Both the position numbers and the translations under genes were made by a program. Below the pieces are notes generated by a model that was given only the letters and a program-made list of their open reading frames with translations, did not search any database and was not told the origin of the DNA. Positions 57,600-64,000 of a stretch of DNA of 64,000 nucleotides are shown in pieces. This DNA is from Hysterangium stoloniferum (lineage: Eukaryota > Basidiomycota > Agaricomycetes > Hysterangiales > Hysterangiaceae), in contig WHVD01000138.1 in NCBI GenBank assembly GCA_015178975.1, forward strand, positions 124,001 through 188,000, read 5' to 3'. How positions within the stretch are numbered: the first letter of the stretch is position 1; every line of letters begins with the position of its first letter.

Positions 57600-60018
57600 C
57601 TACCTCAAACCGTAGTCCTTCCTTATCCCTCCCTCGCTTCTCTCCTTCAAACTCCCACTCCCCTTCACTGTCCCTCTGCCAAGCCCAATCAAATCTCTCG
57701 CAGCCACAAAGACAGACTTCGATCTTTCACCAGCCCCTCCAAAGCTACTATTCCGTTTACTTTTTCCAGTACCCAGCTTCATACCGTTATCCACCTCAGA
57801 AGCCTCCGTCGAGTGTCGCTTAACCTCCTCGGCATTTTCCGATACCTCTTCTGTCCATAGTTTCTTGATCTCCTCTTCCAGTGGCAGCAATTTACATACA
57901 ATTCCTGGCTCCTTGGAAACGACCGCTTTTATGGCGGGAACTTTATCAAGTTGACAGAGGACCGAGGAATGGATTGATTCGTACGTCGGGAATGCAGGAA
58001 CGGATTGCGAGAGTGGGGAGAGGGATCGCTGAGTTTGAAATGTTAGTTGGAATATGCCTGTGCGGGGGCTAAGATAACACGGAGGATGAATTAATGAAGA
58101 AGCATTAGCTTTCCGAGGATTATAATGAACACCTACTTGTGTGGTACTTGTGTGCCCCATGCGCCTACGGGCTTGGGGTATGATTTCATGTAGCCAATGT
58201 CGAGAGACAACATTTGCTCGATGCTTGCCTGTTACGCAACAGATGTTATTGTTATGATACTATATGAACAAGTATCACGCATCGGCGCAACGTACCGCCA
58301 TCCAAGCCAGTGTGATATCGGATAGATCGTGAGTTTGGTATCCGCCACCAATCTAAATAATACTTTTAATATGATGCTTGCGTCTAACAGTGAGACCATA
58401 CTCACGTCCGAGTGACAACCTGGCCATCATCTTTCAGAGAAAACCAAGCCTTTCGACAGCTTATAAAAACACTCACCGGAGAACCAAACCTGCTTCAATA
58501 CCTGTCCCTTCTGCTTCCCCGTCTCTGTCTGAATAAATTTGACAACTCCCTAATATCACGACACAATAAGCACTCCAAACTGCACGGTGGGAGCCTTTTG
58601 AGGTGGCGAACTCACAAAATCAGTCCTAGCCTCGTCAATAGCCATTGCTTGAAATGCATACTCGATATGGTCCCCAAGCTTTGTATCCGGAAATCCATAT
58701 AATGTTTCGACTTGAGGTAAGAGGCGCATTTCGCGCGGTAAACCAAGTGCACCAACAGTGTCGAATACGCCAAGTACTCTTCAGATAAAGGAAGGGAATG
58801 GAAGTGGTGATATCAGTAGCAGGCCAGCGGCCGTGATTTACTCTTAAAGACCTACTTCACTGTAAATTTATCACCATCCGCGTCGGCTCTTAAACGACCT
58901 TTTGCGGTGGGACTTAAAAAGGGAGCTAGTTTCTCTGTTAGCTGCTCTTTTTCTGCGAATGAAGTAGATTAGAATCGTTATTGGGATGTACAAAGTTGTT
59001 TCGTTAGACAAGATACGACATGAGAGAAACATGAGTAAATAAACGGCTCCTACCTGTCTTATCTGTGGTATGTGCTCTTTTCTGGTAATTTAAAAACATA
59101 TCCGCAAAATGATCCATATCATTCTTGTCCAGGACCCCAATCTCCCCCTGTTTCTCGCGTTTTGAGAGACCATTATAATGAAGGAGAAGCTGAGCTTACT
59201 ATAAATGCAGCAACCATACGAGCTGTATAAGCACCTCGTGAAAACCCGAACATGTATATCTATTAATCATCATGATAAGGAACAAGAGATAACCAAACAT
59301 GGAGGCCAACTATGCGCACTTCGTCTCTTGGTTGGTAGTTTCTGGGAAAAGGAAATTAACGTAGAGGGATGGTATACAGCGAGACTTCTTGCTTACTGCG
59401 CGATAAACCCGTACGCATCTTGGACTTTTTCACGTAGAGATGCGCCCGTTGCACCTAACGGGCATCTCATATGTCGGATACTAAGAATAACTGGATATGT
59501 TTGTTACGAACCTGCGAAGAACCTGGTTATACCCGGATCAGTGCCGACACCGCGTTGATAGAAGACGATTTGAGGGATGGCCGGGTTTCTGAAATTGTCC
59601 ATTACGTATTTAATAATGTTGACAACTCAAAAGTGTAGGGCGATGCGTACGTGCGATTATCCTGCGCATTCATCATTCGTGATAACTACAGGAAAATCAT
59701 GTAAGCGTGAGCGAGTCATAGGAATAGGCGGAAGCTGTAGCTCCTAACCTTAAGAATATTAGTATATTTGGTCGGTATTTTTGTCACCAGGCCATCTTGA
59801 TATTCCTTGTCAGCCCTCCAGTCGAACGTAACACGAATACCGCAGAATTACATACCTTTCCATGTCCCATCACAGCAAACAATCAGCCTCTTAGGTATCT
59901 TTTCCCTCTCTCCATCGACACTGGCATGGGGTACTGTATGGGATCGACGGTGCGACGAGCTTGTTGAGGGTCGTTCCGGTTTCTCTGGGTTTGATGTTGA
60001 GCTTGCGTCTGGTGGCAT
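57600..60018 (-). CDS. DUF2235 alpha/beta-hydrolase, 15 exons, 499 aa
   Basis: The exons are 60018-59856, 59795-59749, 59685-59651, 59588-59533, 59454-59397, 59341-59320, 59259-59200, 59147-59054, 58952-58856, 58778-58616, 58549-58477, 58419-58406, 58352-58296, 58228-58137 and 58068-57600. They total exactly 1500 nt with all junctions in frame. Family landmarks in order: RLIVCCDGTWKDG (about 45-58), QIVFYQRGVGTDP, GATGASLREKVQDAYGFIA, the nucleophile elbow IYMFGFSRGAYTARM (Ser near 134), VLGVFDTVGALGLP, FPDTKLGDHIEYAFQAMAID, CHSDIGGGYQTHDLSDITLA. This is the fungal DUF2235 family, related to the catalytic domain of Tle1-type lipases; the substrate in fungi is unknown. Exon 5 has an alternative acceptor, so that junction is the least certain. 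The C-terminal about 100 residues are charged and low in motif content. Confidence 0.82.
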
Positions 60019-60829
60019 TTCGGGTCTCGTGAAATGTGTTGTTGTTGGTGTAGTAGTGTTTGTAATGGAGGCTTTGGCCGTTAATATAATATCTCCCGAG
60101 TCGTGAACTCGTCAGTGGTGTGTTGGGCAGGATTGGTGATGGTGGTTCAGATATCGTTAGGAACTGGGAATATGATGTAGAGTATAAGCAATGTCGTGGG
60201 ACCAAGGAAGGTGTACAGCACGGCGGCACGGCACAAGTACAGGTTATGTAAAGGGAGAGCTGGGGGAAGTGAACTCAGTCCAAGAAACAATACAATTCAC
60301 GGCACTAGTGATCACCATCTTCGTGCGCGTGCTAATTTAGACGTGTGGGCGCGATGCTGAGCAGCTTGTTTATTGAGGCGATTTACGTAACTAGGCACAG
60401 AGCCAATGATTTCGAGATATGTCAAGGAAAAATAGGAGTATTGGGTTGACAGTACCAGACAGCACTTATGCATTGGTAAATTTGACTCCGTATATTCATG
60501 CAGTTAGCATACCGATATCACTGAAAGCCAAACTTTAAAAAAAAAAAACACACACACTGGCGTTTATCTTTCAATTGAGCTATCATTTGCACCGCCACAA
60601 GATGTAAGGATGTACTGATCAGTGGGTAATAAATAATCACCATCAACGGCGGTATTATAACCATCGCCGGATGAGCGCCATTCTGTGCCAGAGCTAGTCA
60701 CGCGTGTAGTACTGCATGGCACAGTGGTTCCACGATGGAGCTAAAATGAAACATGCACTGATTCTAGTGCTGCCGAGATAGCCACTTCTACAGAAACGTG
60801 TTTTATCATGCACTGTCGGAAAAATCCGA
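60019..60829. other. intergenic, upstream of the DUF2235 gene
   Basis: No coding signal is seen. A short A-run followed by CACACACAC lies near 60540. CpG is normal, as in the adjoining gene, which suggests host DNA and probable promoter sequence for the minus-strand gene. Confidence 0.4.
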
Positions 60830-61090
60830 AAACCCTTGACCACAGGCCAATCAGACGCTCAGGTTGGTTGAACGGCTGATCAGGCCTGATTTGGTCAAGA
60901 GTTTAGAGGGAGGGCCCTGACCAGGGAACTGGATGCCTGATGCAAGCAATCAGCATGACGTATCCTGTCGAAGCCTGGACAGGTCACCTGACACACCTGT
61001 GCACTGTGCAGGTCACCTGATGAGCCTGGACAGCGTACTGTATGTCATGCTGATTGCCTGCACACAGGCAACATCAGCTGTTTAATAAAA
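60830..61090. repeat. inverted-repeat cluster
   Basis: GCAATCAGCATGAC (about 60946) pairs perfectly with GTCATGCTGATTGC (about 61037), with AGCCTGGACAG and CAGGTCACCTGA repeated in between. An outer pair, CTTGACCACAGGCC and TTTGGTCAAG, lies at 60835-60903. It could be a small MITE or foldback. Confidence 0.5.
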
Positions 61091-61261
61091 AAAAGAAGGT
61101 TGTGGGGTCTCGGACCCCATTCCCACTGGTAGAATAAATATTATTATTGTTTAAAGTGAGAATTGAATGTGCAACCAAGAGAGACTACTGATACAAAATA
61201 CATACAACAAAGTACCATTACAATTACACTACAGAACCTACACATGCTAGCCTTTCATTTA

Positions 61262-61953
61262 CAGCTGTTCCGGATACGTAGTGCGGAGTTTGAAAATCAA
61301 TAAAAAAATTCCGCTTTGGTCCCAAAAATAAATTGCCTTGTAACTCCATAACGGAGAGGAAGTAAGATATAATAATTTGTATTGAACATATATATATATG
61401 GGGCAAGCTATTCCTATAATCAGAATTTCTTATTTCCTGTTATTTAACATTTAGACCTCTGTCAAAGAATCAGCTCCTCCACCACAATTGAACACTTGTT
61501 TGAGTTGAAACCCGGGGAGAATAATATGACATATTATATATAAAAGTCTAAATAAGAATGGATGCTTATAAAGTATGGAATGTAGGGAATGGCGACACTT
61601 ATATGCTGCATTAGTGTAGGTCTGGCCTTTCCCTACATTCTGTCCTGTATAGGCATCCATTCTTGTTTATACTTTTATATATAATATACAATATTATTCT
61701 CCCCAAGTTTCAAACAGAAAAAGTAATTGTGGTGGAGGAGCTGATTCTTTAACAGAGGTCCAAATGTTAAATAAGAGGAAATAAGAAATTCTGAGTCTAG
61801 GAATAGCTTGCCCCATATATATATATGGTGAATACAAAGTATTATATCTTACTTCCTCCCCATTATGGAGTTACATGGCAATTTATTTTTGGGACCAAAG
61901 TGGAATTTGTTTTATTGATTTTCAAACTCTGCACTACATACCCGGAACAGCTG
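61262..61953. mobile_element. 692-bp palindromic MITE with TA target site
   Basis: The left arm CAGCTGTTCCGGATACG... to about 61588 is the inverse of about 61627-61953, with moderate divergence and a loop of about 40 bp. TA lies on both sides (61260-61261 and 61954-61955), as for Tc1/mariner-derived MITEs. There is no coding capacity. A related single arm lies near 5431. Confidence 0.78.
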
Positions 61954-61956
61954 TAA

Positions 61957-63440
61957 TCCACATAACCATCAACAACTGGCTCACTATTATTTAACAATAA
62001 CCAAGACATTGATATTAACCTGCTGCTTGCATGGATTTCAATTTCACCTGTGTAGGATTAGCATGACAATAGTATTTTTTATTCCACAAAATAAATAAAA
62101 AATAAATGAAAATAAACATTGTACAAACAATTTTAGAATGGCCAGTCCAAGCTGAAGGACCCAAAGGTGGATATAGGGTAACTTTTATGTAGAGAAAGAA
62201 GTGGAGTGTGACAAGGGGGGTCTGCATTACCTTGCCAATTGCACAATGGCTGGAGAGTAATCATGTCAATCCAAAGTATGTGTGATGATCTGTATTTTAT
62301 TCTATTTCCAACACACCTAACATGTTCATCTTTGACCACCTACTGAATGTCGAGGATGATGACAATTTGGGAATGGTGGAGGACCCTCAATAGGGTTCAT
62401 CATTTAGCTGGAGTCCATGGACACAATGTGGTGCAGAAAATTATTGAACTCCAGCCAATGCTTATTGGCAAGTTCTACAGAATGAACACTGGTAGATCTG
62501 ATGGAGAGAGTTTTAATGACACAGGTAGAAGTTTGAGTGGACTGAGGGAGAAAGCATGATGTTGATGATGTATCAGAAGGAACTCTGGGATTTGGGTGAG
62601 CCGACCCACATCTAGGTGCTAGGGGGTGAGTGGGATCCCATGAGGCAGAGAGATGGAGAGGGAGGATATAATAAAAAGACACTGGGTAGGTCAACAGGGG
62701 CATTTGAATGGCAAGTGTTGTACTTGAGGGGAAAGTCATTGATATGTATCAAAAGAGTAGGAGTGTTATAGGTGAGTATAATGCAGTGTCGACCACAGGG
62801 CCTAATCAAAATGTGACAAGATCTAGTGGTACCAATGGGAGGTTCCAATATGTATGTCCAACAAAAACACATGCAAAGTGCAGAAATAGATACAATGCCC
62901 AGTGAGATGTACATATGTACTGGCTCTCAATGCCACCCAATCCAACATGCACAGCAAGAATGGGTTGTCAGTTTTGATGGAATAATGTGGGCATTTGAGG
63001 GCATTATCCCACCATGAAGGCTGCATCTGTGATTCTTTGATCCTTGCCAGAAGACAGTCCTCATGCTCAACAAGGGTGCATGTCTACTTCAGTGTGTTAG
63101 AGTGGGGATGGGTTTAATAGGGAGAGGTTGTTGGAATTTATTCATATAGGTTGCAAGCTGTTGAGTATCTACACAGTCTTGCTCTCTTTTTCTGAATACA
63201 CTCAGCTATATAGTACATTACAATAGCTTAGTAATACTGAATAAACCCTGTCTGTTTTCTATGAACCATCAACATTTAATAGAGGTAAGTGTTGAGATTA
63301 TTTGCACAGTTCTAAATAATACTCTCAGTGAGTGATAAGCCTTCACTGAGTATGTATATTACTATATATGTACCTATTAAAAGACTAGTGAAGATAGTTA
63401 GTATTAATCATCACATATAAAACTAAGCTAATCATACCTC
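61957..63440. other. unidentified CpG-poor remnant
   Basis: Short frames occur on both strands (62133-62339, 62404-62739, 62612-62914 and 62823-63026 on the minus; 62347-62559 on the plus). The minus frames are Cys/His-rich in places, but I recognise no family. Low CpG suggests an old mobile element. Confidence 0.35.
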
Positions 63441-64000
63441 TGTTAAGAACTGAAAACTGACTAATGTCGGTGGCTGACAGGGACCGATTGGAAGGACTTA
63501 TGTGCTGTGCCCTTGCAAATATCCGTAGGGTGTCCTTAGATTTCGGGTGGGTGAAGACTAATCCTAAAGAGCTGCTTTCGGCGAGATACTGATCGGAATT
63601 GAAGGACAAGTCGAGCATCGGGCCAAGGGGTCGGGGCTGGGAGTGGGCGAGCGCACGCGAAGGTGGATGGGGGGGGTTCTTAGTATGGGACTGTTACAGA
63701 CGTATGAGGGTATTCTGAGTCGATGTTCTGATTGCCTAGTAACTACAACTACAGCAGGTTCATATACAAGTAACAGGTGTCTAGAAAATACTAATGAGGA
63801 GAAGGGCGGAAAACGGCATTAACAATAAGCTTGACTAGGAATGGGAAGTTTATGATTAGTTCGGAGGCCGATGATAACCAAGAGCGGGATTGTGATAAAA
63901 GGAAATAGTTCAAGGACTACAAATATAGATAGACATATGTGAAACATAAGATTGAACAGATCAACATAATAAAAGGGACGTATCAAAAGTTTGACCAGAC
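63441..64000 (-). repeat. LTR, family of 16880-17602, leaves the window
   Basis: It starts TGTTAAGAACTG and follows the solo LTR at 16880 for about 560 bp, with a small deletion in the conserved GGACTTGGCTTCAGC region near 63498. The other end lies beyond 64000. Confidence 0.75.

Noticed and set aside
61084-61130. tRNA-like hairpin (GGGGTCTCGGACCCC)
   Set aside because: Only one short stem is present; no anticodon or T arms can be folded around it.

Overview
The window looks like nuclear DNA of a filamentous basidiomycete, most likely an Agaricomycete. Genes carry many 46-62 bp GT-AG introns. There is a fungal-type hydrolase/NB-ARC/TPR NLR and a fungal DUF2235 gene, and most of the rest is Ty3/gypsy chromovirus, copia, Tc1/mariner and foldback DNA transposons inserted into one another. 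Only three host genes look intact: an F-box protein (2071-3794, minus), a 1610-aa NLR (40230-45383, plus) and a DUF2235 alpha/beta-hydrolase (57600-60018, minus). I rebuilt all three by splicing; their exon lengths sum to multiples of three.

Layout. 0-4 kb: F-box gene and sparse flank. 4.3-10.5 kb: strongly CpG-depleted repeat ruin with two opposed copia gag remnants, copia LTRs, an ankyrin scrap and a solo LTR inside another LTR. 11.3-11.8 kb: a 548-bp palindrome. 13.0-23.7 kb: a minus-strand chromovirus, here called X, interrupted by a solo LTR (16880-17602, TSD ATTGA) and by a 3.7-kb Tc1/mariner element (18801-22487, TA TSD). 23.7-28.5 kb: foldback/CACTA-like element copy 1. 28.5-34.7 kb: 3' half of a plus-strand chromovirus, Y, with an extra ORF after pol and a solo LTR in it. 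34.7-39 kb: a third gag (Z, minus), LTRs and a zinc-finger transposon remnant. 40.2-45.4 kb: NLR. 45.6-52.6 kb: gypsy scraps, then the 5' half of Y. 52.6-57.0 kb: foldback copy 2. 57.0-57.5 kb: 5' part of X. 57.6-60.0 kb: DUF2235 gene. 61.3-62.0 kb: a palindromic MITE. 63.4 kb to the end: an LTR leaving the window.

Main observation. The two foldback copies have swapped flanks. The 3-bp TSD and the reading frame left of copy 1 (AGA, element X) match the right side of copy 2. The TSD and frame left of copy 2 (AAA, element Y) match the right side of copy 1. Removing the 24 kb between them by recombination between the copies would restore X with one copy, and would leave a circle carrying Y with the other. 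The simplest reading is that a circular DNA of about 28 kb, carrying the NLR gene, integrated by homologous recombination into a foldback copy lying inside X.

Other points: both foldback copies carry the GC-rich 3' end of a host gene; X and Y share a long coding region between pol and the 3' LTR; the NLR ends in 19 nearly identical 42-aa TPRs; and stop codons and CpG depletion follow a pattern of CpG-to-TpG decay.
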